Below are positions 1 to 8,685 of a stretch of 64,000 nt of DNA, in pieces. Source of the DNA: Gammaproteobacteria bacterium (lineage in GTDB: Bacteria; Pseudomonadota; Gammaproteobacteria; SZUA-140). The notes beneath the pieces were generated by a model. The model saw only the letters and a program-made list of their open reading frames with translations. It searched no databases and had not been told where the DNA came from. The position numbers were made by a program, and so were the translations under genes. Position 1 is the stretch's first letter, and the number at the start of each line of letters is the position of its first letter. The stretch is taken from the NCBI GenBank assembly GCA_016716465.1, contig JADJWH010000005.1:1-64000 (forward strand). Reading direction: 5' to 3'.

Positions 1-747
1 GGCGGGCGATCGACTGCACCCGCGCTGATCGATGACGATTCCCCAGCACCGGAACATGCGCGTTTCCGCTGGAGTCGTCTGCTGTCCTTCGTCGCGATCG
101 GGCTCGGGCTGTGGGCGGCGGTCCTGGGGTTCCTGCTGATGAGCTATGGCTGGCACGGCACCCTGACGCAGATGGGCTGGTTCTTCACCAAGGCGGCGCT
201 CGTGACCTTCGGCGGCGCCTACGCGGTGCTGCCCTATGTGTACCAGGGCGGCGTCGAGCATTACGGCTGGCTGACCGCCGCCCAGATGATCGACGGACTC
301 GCGCTGGGGGAGACCACCCCGGGCCCGCTCATCATGGTCGTGGCCTTCGTCGGCTTCGTCGGCGGCTGGACCCAGCAGATCTTCGGCCCGGAACTGTTGC
401 CCTGGGCCGGCATCGCCGGGGCGTGCGTGGCGACGCTGTTCACCTTCCTGCCGTCGTTCCTGTTCATCCTGGTCGGCGGCCCCGCGGTCGAGGCCAGCCG
501 TCATGAGGTCGCCTTCACCGCGCCGCTAGCGGGCATTACCGCCGCGGTGGTCGGGGTCATCGTCAATCTCGCCCTGTTCTTCGCCTGGCATGTGCTGTGG
601 CCGCGGGGCGTTGAGGGCGGGTTTGATGTGTTCGCCGCCATCCTGTGCCTGGCGGCGTTTCTGGCTCTGTCGCGGTATCCGGTCGGTGTCGTGCCCGTGA
701 TCGCGGCCTGCGCGGCGGCGGGCGTATTGCGCCACCTGATCCTCTGA
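1..747 (+). CDS. chrA: Chromate transporter ChrA family, C-terminal part (cut by window edge)
   Basis: The frame is open from base 1 with no start codon, so the 5' part lies outside the window. The visible 248 residues hold the second half of a two-domain ChrA protein: a hydrophilic linker, a membrane segment, then the family signatures FGGAYAVLPYV and GETTPGPLIM followed by several hydrophobic segments. ChrA proteins are inner-membrane exporters of chromate, possibly by chromate/proton antiport; the substrate here is inferred from the family. The Met codon at 139 is internal, because the upstream codons continue the same hydrophobic domain. The GIY-YIG gene starts 14 bases after the stop and may be co-transcribed. 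Confidence 0.88.
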   Translation, partial: GGRSTAPALIDDDSPAPEHARFRWSRLLSFVAIGLGLWAAVLGFLLMSYGWHGTLTQMGWFFTKAALVTFGGAYAVLPYVYQGGVEHYGWLTAAQMIDGLALGETTPGPLIMVVAFVGFVGGWTQQIFGPELLPWAGIAGACVATLFTFLPSFLFILVGGPAVEASRHEVAFTAPLAGITAAVVGVIVNLALFFAWHVLWPRGVEGGFDVFAAILCLAAFLALSRYPVGVVPVIAACAAAGVLRHLIL

Positions 748-761
748 AGGAAATCGCGTAC

Positions 762-1031
762 ATGTGGCAGCTGTATATGATCCGGTGCCGGGATGATTCA
801 CTCTACACCGGGGTGACGAACGATCTGGCGCGGCGACTGCAGGAGCATTCGGCCGAAGGCGCGGCCTGCGCCAAATATCTGCGTGGCAAGGGCCCCTTCC
901 TGCTTGTCTACACCTGTACCGTGGGCGGCCGGCCGGAGGCGCTCCGCGCGGAGCATCGCGTCAAGGCACTGAGCAAGGCGGCCAAGGAACGTCTGGTATG
1001 CGGCAAGATGGCACTGGCGGAGCTGATGTGA
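762..1031 (+). CDS. GIY-YIG nuclease-domain protein (YhbQ/UPF0213-like)
   Basis: An 89-residue protein that is almost entirely one GIY-YIG domain. LYMIRC near the N-terminus and SLYTGVTNDLARRLQEH match the two core strands and the following Arg-containing helix of the YhbQ-like group; the usual GIY is replaced by MIR and YIG by YTG. The start at 762 is chosen because the domain begins there and GAAGGA stands about 10 bases upstream; the longer open frame reaching back to 645 overlaps chrA. E. coli YhbQ-like proteins have reported DNA nuclease activity, but no cellular role is certain. Confidence 0.85.
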   Translation: MWQLYMIRCRDDSLYTGVTNDLARRLQEHSAEGAACAKYLRGKGPFLLVYTCTVGGRPEALRAEHRVKALSKAAKERLVCGKMALAELM

Positions 1032-1137
1032 CCCGCGCTTTCCCGAGGGTTGCGCCGCTGTGCCGGGGATACCGGGTACCGCCGGGGGAAATCGGCGCGC
1101 GGCCAGCGGCCTCACTGTGGGCCCGCCTGATCCGGCC

Positions 1138-1845
1138 ATGACACGCTCATCCGGCATCAAGTCGCTGCTCAAGCGTGTTGTCCGCACGCGTGACTGGAAC
1201 ACCTCCGTACAGATCGGCCTGTCGCGCGTGCTCCAGCTGGCCATCCTGCTGGTATTCGTTGGCGCCCTGTGGGAGCGGCACTGGCTGGTGGCGTTCACGG
1301 CGCTGGTCGTGCTCGCCCTGACCTTTCTGCCGGCGCTGATCGAACATCAGTTTTCCGTCCATCTGCCCGTCGAGTTTACCCTGGCGACCTCGGTGTTTCT
1401 GTACGCCAGCTTCGGCCTCGGCGAGGTGCGCGGATTTTATCTGCGTTACTGGTGGTGGGACATCCTGTTGCACAGCGTCTCCGCGCTGGTCATGGGACTG
1501 ATTGGATTCCTGATGGTGTATGTCTTTTACAGCACCCATCGCATTCGAATGGCGCCGCTCTATGTCGCGATCACGTCATTCGGTTTCGCGGTGACGGTGG
1601 GGACGCTGTGGGAGATCTTCGAGTTCCTGATGGACTGGTTCTTCGGATTCAATATGCAGAAATCCGGTCTGGTCGATACGATGACCGACCTGATGGTGGA
1701 TGCCGGAGGAGCCCTGCTCGCCGCCGTTCTCGGTTACCGCTACACCCGCCATGGGGACGCGGCGCTCGCGGCCCCGCTGGTACGCCGTTTCACGGCGCAT
1801 AATCCGGCCATGCTGACGGGCGAGAGGCGCGAGAAATCGCCGTGA
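1138..1845 (+). CDS. Integral membrane protein resembling the YjdF/DUF2238 family
   Basis: A 235-residue protein with about six hydrophobic segments. The stretch WWWDILLHSVSALVMGLIGF and the later GTLWEIFEFLMDWFF with DTMTDLMVDAGGALL resemble the conserved Asp/His/Glu pattern of the YjdF-like family, whose function is unknown. The N-terminal 20 residues are basic and probably cytoplasmic. ATG 1138 is preferred over the in-frame GTG at 1060 because residues before it are low in hydrophobicity and not family-like; the ribosome site is weak for both. Family assignment is from memory of motifs and is moderately secure. Confidence 0.72.
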   Translation: MTRSSGIKSLLKRVVRTRDWNTSVQIGLSRVLQLAILLVFVGALWERHWLVAFTALVVLALTFLPALIEHQFSVHLPVEFTLATSVFLYASFGLGEVRGFYLRYWWWDILLHSVSALVMGLIGFLMVYVFYSTHRIRMAPLYVAITSFGFAVTVGTLWEIFEFLMDWFFGFNMQKSGLVDTMTDLMVDAGGALLAAVLGYRYTRHGDAALAAPLVRRFTAHNPAMLTGERREKSP

Positions 1846-1888
1846 GAACAGGCGCCCCGGGCGCCGTCCCACCGGGCGACGGGGAGGT

Positions 1889-4800
1889 TCAGCCGACGCG
1901 GCTGCCGCGCCGTGACCCCCCGCGCATCAGCGCGGCGAATTCCTCCGCCGGGAGGGCGGGACTGACCAGATAGCCTTGAAAGCGGTCGCATCCCTGCGTG
2001 CGGAGGAAGGCCAGTTGTTCCGGGGTCTCCACGCCCTCGGCGGTCACCTCGAAACCCAGGGTGTGGGCCATGGCGACAATCGCGGCGGTGATCGCCTTGT
2101 CGTCCTCCTGGTGGGGGATGTCATCGATGAAACGCTTGTCGATCTTGAGCACGTCGATCGGAAAGTGCTTGAGGTAGGCGAGCGAGGAGTAGCCGGTGCC
2201 GAAGTCGTCGATGGCCAGGCGCACCCCCTGTTCGCGCAGGCGCTCCAGCTTCTCGGCCGCTTCGTCCTCGCGCGCCATCAGGGCGCTCTCCGTCAACTCC
2301 AGTTCGAGCCGCTCGGGCGGGAATCCGGATTCGGACAGGGCCTGTCTAACCGTGGACTGGATGTCGTTGAAACGGAACTGGTGCGGCGAGAGATTGACCG
2401 ACAAGGTGAGCGGCGGAAGGCCGAGATCGATCCATTCGCGTCCCTGGCGGCAGGTCTCCCGCAACACCCAGGCACCGATCTCCGTGATCAGGCCCGTTTC
2501 CTCGGCAACCGGGATGAACGCGCCCGGCGGCACCAGTCCGCGCTCGGGATCGTGCCAGCGCAGCAGGGCCTCGGCGCCGGAAATGCTGCCGTCGGACAGG
2601 TCGATCTGCGGCTGGTAATAGACCCGCAGCTCATTCTGTCTCAGCGCCCGGCGCAGCTTGGATTCGATTTCCAGGCGATTACGCGCCGATTCGGTCATAT
2701 CATCGCTGAAGAATCTGGCGCAACCGCGGCCTTCCGATTTGGCCCGATAGAGCGAGGCGTCAGCCTGCTGCAGCAGGGCGTCGGCGCTTTGTCCGTGCTC
2801 GGGAAAGAGGCTGATGCCGATGCTGGCGCCGATACGCACCTCGATGCCGTTGGAAAGATGCCATGGCTCGCTGAGCAATTTGATGATGTCGTTCGCGATG
2901 CGCAGGGCATCTTCCTGATGCGCGGGATTGTCGAGCAGGACGGCGAATTCGTCGCCACCCAGTCGGGCCACCGTGTCCACGCCGCGCAGCCGTCCGCTCA
3001 GGCGTTTGCTGACCTGCTGGAGCAGTTCGTCGCCGGCAAGATGACCGAAACTGTCGTTCACGTCCTTGAACTGATCCAGGTCGAGCATCAACAGGGCCAG
3101 GCGGCGGCCTTCGCGCCGGGCGACCTCGACGCTGTGCTCGAGGCGGGAGTGGATCAACAGGCGATTGGGCAGCTGGGTCAGTGAATCGTGATGGGCCATG
3201 TGTTCGAGCCGGGCCTCGGTCGATTTCTGCATGGAGATGTCGGTGAACACCCCGACGGTGTGGGTAACCTGTCCCTCGTTGTCGTAGATATTGCTGACGC
3301 TGACCAGGACGGGGGATAGCTCGCCGCTGCGATGCCGGTTCCAGGCCTCTCCCTGCCAGTAACCGGTGGAGGCGAGGCTTTCCTGCATGGTGGCGTAGAA
3401 CTCACCGTCATGGCGCCCGGACTGGAGCATGTCCGGTGTCTGTCCCAGCAGTTCCGGTTCCTCATAACCCTTGAGTTCGCAGAAGGCCCGGTTCACCAGC
3501 ACGATGCGTTGCTGGGCATCCGTGACCATGACGCCTTCATGGCTGTTCTCGAACACAGCGGCGGCCAGCCGCAGACGCTCTTCATTCCTGCGGCGTTCGG
3601 TGATGTCCTGGATCGTGCCGAGCATCCGGCGGGGCCGGCCGTCCGGATGCAGCTCCAGGCGTCCGAGCCCGTGCAGCCAGCGCTCGGCGCCATCGCTGGG
3701 GCGCACGATCCGATATTCGCGGTTGAACGGATTCCGGCCGCCCAGGACGTTATCCTGCAGATATTTCAGCATCTCGTCCCGCTGTTCCGGATGAATGAGT
3801 CTGAGCCAGCTTTCTACATCCCTTGGATAGGACGCATCGATTCCAAAGACTTCATCCAGCATGTCCGAACTGGTCCAGGAACCGCTTTCGATATCGAAAA
3901 CGTAATGTCCCAGTGCCGCGATGCGCTGGGATTGCCGGCGGATCTCCTCGCTCTCCAGCAGCTTCAGTTCGATTTCCTTGCGCTCGGTGATGTCCTGAGA
4001 CGTTCCGAGACCGCCGATCAGTTGGCCGGCGGCATCGAAATTGAGCTCGGCGCGCTCCCGGATCCACTTGGTTCGTCCGGAGACAATGATCCGATGTTCG
4101 ATATCGTATGCTTCACCCCGTAGCGCTTTCTGCCATGCCTGATCCACGTATCCACGATCATCGGGATGCACGAGGTCGAGAAAAAGCTCATAGGTCAGGG
4201 GTGTGCCCTCGGGCACATCGAAGATCCGGTGCGTCTCGGTCGACCATTTCAATTCATTGCGTCGCGTATCGAGCGCCCAGCTTCCAATGTGGGCGATGCG
4301 CTGGGCCTGGTTCAAGTTCGATGAGATTTCGCGCAGGGCATGTTCCATGGTCTTGCGCTTGGTCGCATCCTGAATAGTGGCGATTGTTAGCTCCGGTTCT
4401 CCGTCCGGTTTGCGGACACACTGCGAGTTGACGGTGATGTCGATGACGGCGCCATCCCTGCGGATGAGCCTGGAATCTCGCGCGTAGGTGGAGATTTCAC
4501 CATTCAGCAGCCGGGCGTATTCAGCGAGATCCGCGTCACGGTGTTCCGGATGAATCAGTTCAGGCCAGGAAATCCGCAGCATTTCGTCGTGAGAATAGCC
4601 GGTGATCTTGCACAGCTCGTCGTTGACTTGAAGCGTCTGCTTGGTGACGGGAGAGGTTATCGCCATGCCGATCAGCGAAAGGTCATAGAAATGTCTCAAC
4701 ACGCGATCCTTCTCGGCCGCCTGGGTCTGTAATTCCAGGCTATAGGTCCGTGCCTGTTGCCGCCAAAGCATGAAGAACGCCGCACCAAGGCATGCCGTGG

Positions 4801-5953
4801 CGAAAATCGATACGACGGAGACCCAGAACGCCAATGCCCGCAGGGGGGCGATCACCTCATCGCGGTCGATTTTGGCAATGATGCTCCATGGGGTTCCGGG
4901 CACCGGCTGGATGGCGGCCAGTACGGTGACGCCGCGATAATCCTTTGTCTCCAGCACCTGTTCCGGATTTTCCGTGCCGGGAAGATCGATCTCGATCGGC
5001 GCCTGCTCCGGCTGGAGGACGCGTGTATGGTGAAATTCACTGAGCAGCCTGAGCCTGTTCCCGTCCCGGCGTACCAGCAGGGTCTCGGCGCTGGCGCTGG
5101 ACGTCGGCCAGGTATCGATGAGCGGGTTGAGAAAGTGTTCCGCCGGGGCATGCATGACCAGATTGCCGACGGCGCGGTTACCGTCGACGGGATTACCCAG
5201 CAACAGCGGGACGACGAATTCCAGATGAATCTGGTCCTTGCCGTCGCGATAGATATCGCGGTACTGCACCCGGCCGCTGTGCAGTGCGTTTGCCAGATGG
5301 TTTTGCAGTTCCAGATCGGAAGAATCGTCGTGTATAAATGTGGAGTAGACCTTCTGGCCGGAGGAATCATAGATGTCGGTTTCATAAGCGAAGATCTGCT
5401 TGAGCCTGTCGAGCCGCGCAAGCACCCGTTCCCGGGCGACCGGGTCACTGCGCAGCATCGCGGCGACGCTTTCGATGAACCCCATGCTGGACGCCATGAT
5501 TTCGGCATCGCCACGCCGCTCATGCAACCAGAAATCCATCTGTCTGGCCTTGAGTCCGGCGATGGCGCGTAGATCCTCATAGGCGGTTTGCCGCATGTGC
5601 GGGCCGTGCAGGTGGATGATTCCGAAGCTGATCAGCGGCGCCACCATGCCCAGGGCACCGAACACCAGCAACAGACGCAGAGGGCGCGGTTGAGGGCGAC
5701 TCTGTTCCATCTCTATAGTGCGCGCCGACGACGGGACCTGGGTGCGCAGCAGGAGATACAGCAGGGCGGCGGTGACGGCGACGAACATGAAGCCTTTTCC
5801 CAGGTTGAGCTTCTGGGCCAGGGTGGGATCCCTGATGAGCATGCCGAGCAGGTTATCGGTGATGAGGATCCACAACCCGGCAAACGCGGCGTAAACCAGG
5901 GAGAGACCACCGGCCCCGAGACCGCTGATTTTTATTGAAGATTTGAATGGCAT
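1889..5953 (-). CDS. Membrane-bound PAS-GGDEF-EAL cyclic-di-GMP signalling protein
   Basis: A 1354-residue sensor for c-di-GMP turnover. Hydrophobic segments lie near residues 12-38, 53-70 and 91-114, then a roughly 255-residue extracytoplasmic region of Cache type, then a membrane segment near 373-397. Four PAS domains follow (about 420-535, 550-660, 675-790 and 797-910), each ending in the linker sequence DxT/DIS. The GGDEF domain has an intact GGDEF at 999-1003 and an RxxD inhibitory site at 990-993. The EAL domain (1095-1345) keeps EALLRW, DDFGTGYSSL and the NLS and ELTES motifs. Both active sites look intact, so the net direction of activity cannot be told. The sensed ligand is unknown. 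It is transcribed alone on the minus strand. Confidence 0.93.
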   Translation of the reverse strand: MPFKSSIKISGLGAGGLSLVYAAFAGLWILITDNLLGMLIRDPTLAQKLNLGKGFMFVAVTAALLYLLLRTQVPSSARTIEMEQSRPQPRPLRLLLVFGALGMVAPLISFGIIHLHGPHMRQTAYEDLRAIAGLKARQMDFWLHERRGDAEIMASSMGFIESVAAMLRSDPVARERVLARLDRLKQIFAYETDIYDSSGQKVYSTFIHDDSSDLELQNHLANALHSGRVQYRDIYRDGKDQIHLEFVVPLLLGNPVDGNRAVGNLVMHAPAEHFLNPLIDTWPTSSASAETLLVRRDGNRLRLLSEFHHTRVLQPEQAPIEIDLPGTENPEQVLETKDYRGVTVLAAIQPVPGTPWSIIAKIDRDEVIAPLRALAFWVSVVSIFATACLGAAFFMLWRQQARTYSLELQTQAAEKDRVLRHFYDLSLIGMAITSPVTKQTLQVNDELCKITGYSHDEMLRISWPELIHPEHRDADLAEYARLLNGEISTYARDSRLIRRDGAVIDITVNSQCVRKPDGEPELTIATIQDATKRKTMEHALREISSNLNQAQRIAHIGSWALDTRRNELKWSTETHRIFDVPEGTPLTYELFLDLVHPDDRGYVDQAWQKALRGEAYDIEHRIIVSGRTKWIRERAELNFDAAGQLIGGLGTSQDITERKEIELKLLESEEIRRQSQRIAALGHYVFDIESGSWTSSDMLDEVFGIDASYPRDVESWLRLIHPEQRDEMLKYLQDNVLGGRNPFNREYRIVRPSDGAERWLHGLGRLELHPDGRPRRMLGTIQDITERRRNEERLRLAAAVFENSHEGVMVTDAQQRIVLVNRAFCELKGYEEPELLGQTPDMLQSGRHDGEFYATMQESLASTGYWQGEAWNRHRSGELSPVLVSVSNIYDNEGQVTHTVGVFTDISMQKSTEARLEHMAHHDSLTQLPNRLLIHSRLEHSVEVARREGRRLALLMLDLDQFKDVNDSFGHLAGDELLQQVSKRLSGRLRGVDTVARLGGDEFAVLLDNPAHQEDALRIANDIIKLLSEPWHLSNGIEVRIGASIGISLFPEHGQSADALLQQADASLYRAKSEGRGCARFFSDDMTESARNRLEIESKLRRALRQNELRVYYQPQIDLSDGSISGAEALLRWHDPERGLVPPGAFIPVAEETGLITEIGAWVLRETCRQGREWIDLGLPPLTLSVNLSPHQFRFNDIQSTVRQALSESGFPPERLELELTESALMAREDEAAEKLERLREQGVRLAIDDFGTGYSSLAYLKHFPIDVLKIDKRFIDDIPHQEDDKAITAAIVAMAHTLGFEVTAEGVETPEQLAFLRTQGCDRFQGYLVSPALPAEEFAALMRGGSRRGSRVG

Positions 5954-6281
5954 GCCAAAAATATCGGCAAAACATTCGATAACTTCAGCAGCTTAGGGAT
6001 TACGGCGACCCGTCACGGCGACTGCACGGGATGGCGGAAATTGCGGGATCTTCCGGCGGGCACGTCCTTCAGGCTATCCACCCCGGATTCTTGGCGGCGA
6101 GGGTCACTGCGATGCGGCCCGGCAGCCGGGGATTCGGATGGACAACCCGGGTTATCCCCTGCCAGGCGCCGGTGCGTTTACCCGGGCGCGGAGCAGCTGA
6201 TGGGCCTTGTTTGGCCCGCTGCACCGTCTGCTGGCCGGGTGGTACCATACTCCCTTCCAGGGCGGACGATGCCACATCCCT
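5954..6281. other. Intergenic region between divergent sensor gene and tag
   Basis: This 328-base gap separates the minus-strand c-di-GMP protein from plus-strand tag and must hold both promoters. The first 60 bases next to the sensor gene are AT-richer than the rest. I see no convincing -35/-10 pair, operator or RNA gene. The short open frames here have codon patterns and compositions unlike their neighbours and are not called. Confidence 0.6.
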
Positions 6282-6869
6282 ATGAAAGTCACTCGTTGTC
6301 AGTGGGCCTGCGATACCTTCCCCGCCTATGAGCGCTACCACGATGAGGAATGGGGCGTGCCCGTGCATGATGACCGGGTACATTTCGAGTTTCTCATCCT
6401 CGAGGGCGCACAGGCCGGCCTGAGCTGGGCCACCGTCCTCAAGCGTCGCTCCGGTTACCGCACGGCCTTTGGCGGATTCGACCCGCGCAAGGTCGCACGC
6501 TTCAGTCCGGAAAAAATCGAGCGTCTGTTGCAGTTCGATGGGATCATCCGCAATCGACTGAAGGTGGAGTCCGCCGTCAGCAATGCACGCGCATTTCTCG
6601 CCGTGCAGGAGGAATTCGGCAGCTTTGATGAATACATCTGGGGTTTCGTCGGCGGAAAATCCCGGGTCAATCGACGGCGGACGCTCAGGCAGGTTCCGGC
6701 GACCACCCGGGAATCCGATGCCCTCAGTCGCGATCTCAAGCGGCGCGGGTTCCGCTTCGTCGGCAGCACGGTCATGTATGCCCATATGCAGGCCTGCGGG
6801 CTGGTCAATGACCATACCACGGATTGTTTCCGCTACCGCGAGATCGTGCGTGAGTATCACCAGGGGTGA
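6282..6869 (+). CDS. tag: DNA-3-methyladenine glycosylase I
   Basis: A 195-residue base-excision repair enzyme that removes 3-methyladenine from alkylated DNA. It starts MKVTRCQWA and continues AYERYHDEEWGVP, the usual Tag beginning; the Cys near residue 6 and His near 18, with the late His and Cys in NDHTTDCF, match the zinc site of E. coli Tag. GLSWATVLKRR and AFGGFDP are further family signatures. ATG 6282 is chosen over the longer frame from 6207 because it puts the zinc Cys at the normal distance from the N-terminus. The cupin gene begins 7 bases after its stop, which suggests co-transcription. Confidence 0.96.
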   Translation: MKVTRCQWACDTFPAYERYHDEEWGVPVHDDRVHFEFLILEGAQAGLSWATVLKRRSGYRTAFGGFDPRKVARFSPEKIERLLQFDGIIRNRLKVESAVSNARAFLAVQEEFGSFDEYIWGFVGGKSRVNRRRTLRQVPATTRESDALSRDLKRRGFRFVGSTVMYAHMQACGLVNDHTTDCFRYREIVREYHQG

Positions 6870-6876
6870 AGGCCGG

Positions 6877-7269
6877 ATGATGAATGGATCGATCAGGCGC
6901 GCGACGGATGCGGAAGAGTATCTCTCGGCCGAAGGGTGCTACATCCAGGAGCTTTCGAACAGCCTCGACGATGATACGGTCTCCATCGCGCGCGCCCGGG
7001 TTGTGCCCGGCGTCACGACCCGCTGGCACCGGTTGTCCGGGACGACAGAGCGGTACGTGATCGTTTCCGGGTGTGGCAGCGTCGAACTGGGTGCGCTGCC
7101 GCCGCGGCCCGTGTGCGCGGGCGATGTGGTGATCATTCCGCCCTCGCTTGCGCAGCGAATCACCAATACCGGGACGACCGACCTGATATTCCTCGCCATT
7201 TGCAGCCCTCGTTTCGAATGGGCGGCCTATGAGGATATCGAGGCACTGCGAGTACCCCCGCCGGTTTAG
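6877..7269 (+). CDS. Small single-domain cupin protein
   Basis: A 130-residue protein with the two cupin motifs in order: TTRWHRLSGTTERYVIVSGCG and GDVVIIPPSLAQRITNTG. The first motif keeps one His and the Glu, but the second lacks the usual His (Gln-Arg in its place), so metal binding may be weakened or lost. Two ATG codons in tandem (6877 and 6880) can start it; AGGGGTGAAGG lies just upstream. It follows tag by 7 bases. Substrate and role are not predictable; many such proteins are sugar-binding or mannose-6-phosphate-isomerase-like. Confidence 0.8.
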   Translation: MMNGSIRRATDAEEYLSAEGCYIQELSNSLDDDTVSIARARVVPGVTTRWHRLSGTTERYVIVSGCGSVELGALPPRPVCAGDVVIIPPSLAQRITNTGTTDLIFLAICSPRFEWAAYEDIEALRVPPPV

Positions 7270-7308
7270 CTGATTCGCTCCGGGATGCGGGCGTGGTGTT
7301 GCCCGGCT

Positions 7309-7323
7309 GCGCGTTCCAGGTGC
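7309..7323. promoter_or_regulatory. Possible NtrC-type enhancer half-site pair
   Basis: GCGC at 7309-7312 and GTGC at 7320-7323 are separated by 7 bases, the spacing of NtrC sites (GCAC-N7-GTGC). One half deviates by one base. It lies about 90 bases upstream of the sigma-54-like element, a normal enhancer distance. Taken alone the match is weak; its position is the main support. Confidence 0.25.
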
Positions 7324-7408
7324 GTCCAATGTTTCGCCGTGGTGCATTCCCCCGGCGCATCGAGTCTCGTACCACGCACAACCCAATGAGTTTTCAGTAA
7401 TTCCTCCC

Positions 7409-7425
7409 TTGGCATGCATCCTGCT
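7409..7425 (+). promoter_or_regulatory. Sigma-54 (RpoN) type promoter for amiE
   Basis: TTGGCATGCATCCTGCT has the invariant GG (7411-7412) and GC (7423-7424) separated by exactly 10 bases. Against the consensus TGGCACG-N4-TTGCW it differs at one base in each element. Transcription would start near 7436, about 150 bases before amiE. Sigma-54 control with an enhancer-binding activator would fit expression of an amidase under nitrogen limitation. Confidence 0.65.
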
Positions 7426-7586
7426 CCTATCCATGTGCGGTTCATTCGCCACAGGGACGTGGCGAGTGCTTTCCTCGCATGGATGATCACTCTGTCGGGT
7501 AAGCGCCGGCGTCATGGCCGTCAGCGGCGCACATCCCGTCGGCACAATTTCAGTTCAACGATTTCAGGCATGAGGAGTGGCTAGAC

Positions 7587-8636
7587 ATGAGGCATGGTGA
7601 TATCTCCAGCAGCAGGGACACGGTCGGCGTCGCGGTCGTCAATTACAAGATGCCGAGACTGCACACCAAGGCCGAGGTGCTTGCCAACGCACGCAACATC
7701 GCCGACATGATCGTCGGCATGAAGGCCGGTCTGCCCGGCATGGATCTGGTGATCTTTCCCGAGTACAGCACCATGGGGATCATGTACGACGCCAAGGAGA
7801 TGATGGCAACGGCGGCCACAGTGCCGGGCGAAGAGACCGAGATCTTCGCCGCGGCCTGCCGCAAGGCCAATGCCTGGGGCGTGTTCTCGCTGACCGGTGA
7901 ACGGCACGAGGAGCATCCGGACAAGGCGCCTTACAACACCCTGGTGCTGATCGACAACACAGGCAGGGTCGTGCAGAAGTATCGCAAATGCCTGCCGTGG
8001 TGCCCGATCGAAGGCTGGTATCCGGGCGATCGCACCTACGTCACCGAGGGCCCCAAGGGCCTGAAGATCAGTCTCATCATCTGCGATGACGGTAACTATC
8101 CCGAGATCTGGCGCGATTGTGCGATGAAAGGCGCCGAGCTGATCGTGCGCTGTCAGGGCTATATGTACCCGGCCAAGGATCAGCAGGTCATGATGGCGAA
8201 GGCGATGGCCTGGGCGAACAACTGCTACGTGGCCGTCGCCAATGCCACCGGCTTCGACGGCGTCTATTCCTATTTCGGCCACTCGGCCATCATCGGCTTC
8301 GATGGCCGTACCCTGGGCGAGTGTGGCGAGGAAGAGATGGGGATTCAGTATGCCCAGCTCTCCGTGTCCTCGATCCGCGATGCGCGTGCGAACGATCAGG
8401 CGCAGAATCATCTCTTCAAGCTGCTCCATCGCGGCTATACCGGCATTTACAACTCCGGCGACGGCGAGAAGGGAGTTGCCGAATGCCCGTTCGAGTTTTA
8501 TCGCAGCTGGGTGATGGACGCCCAAAAGGCACAGCAGAACGTCGAGAAGCTCACGCGCACCACCATCGGTGTCGCCGAATGTCCCGTCGGGGAACTGCCC
8601 TGCGAGCCGAAGGAAAAGTCCGCCGCGCTGGGCTGA
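7587..8636 (+). CDS. amiE: Aliphatic amidase
   Basis: A 349-residue cytoplasmic nitrilase-superfamily enzyme that hydrolyses short aliphatic amides such as acetamide to the acid and ammonia. It is nearly the same as the Pseudomonas enzyme from the first residues (MRHGDISSS) onward. The catalytic triad is in place at the family positions: Glu59 in FPEY, Lys134 in QKYRK and Cys166 in IICDDGN. A GAGG ribosome site precedes ATG 7587. The 3' neighbour amiB is the usual partner. The sigma-54-like promoter upstream suggests nitrogen-regulated use of amides as an ammonia source. Confidence 0.98.
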   Translation: MRHGDISSSRDTVGVAVVNYKMPRLHTKAEVLANARNIADMIVGMKAGLPGMDLVIFPEYSTMGIMYDAKEMMATAATVPGEETEIFAAACRKANAWGVFSLTGERHEEHPDKAPYNTLVLIDNTGRVVQKYRKCLPWCPIEGWYPGDRTYVTEGPKGLKISLIICDDGNYPEIWRDCAMKGAELIVRCQGYMYPAKDQQVMMAKAMAWANNCYVAVANATGFDGVYSYFGHSAIIGFDGRTLGECGEEEMGIQYAQLSVSSIRDARANDQAQNHLFKLLHRGYTGIYNSGDGEKGVAECPFEFYRSWVMDAQKAQQNVEKLTRTTIGVAECPVGELPCEPKEKSAALG

Positions 8637-8685
8637 GTGACAGGGCCGCGCTTGCCGGGCGGCGGGCCACCCGGCGGCTGCAGCA

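Larger units (their letters stand above)
7270..7586. other. Intergenic control region upstream of amiE
   Basis: The 317 bases between the cupin and amiE hold no gene. They carry a sigma-54-like promoter at 7409-7425 and a weak NtrC-like dyad at 7309-7323, leaving a leader of roughly 150 bases before the amiE start. I see no clear antiterminator hairpin pair with a T-run of the kind AmiR acts on in Pseudomonas. Confidence 0.6.

Noticed and set aside
6031..6331. Two short open frames upstream of tag
   Set aside because: They overlap each other and the tag start, are Arg/Pro-rich and lack a ribosome site.
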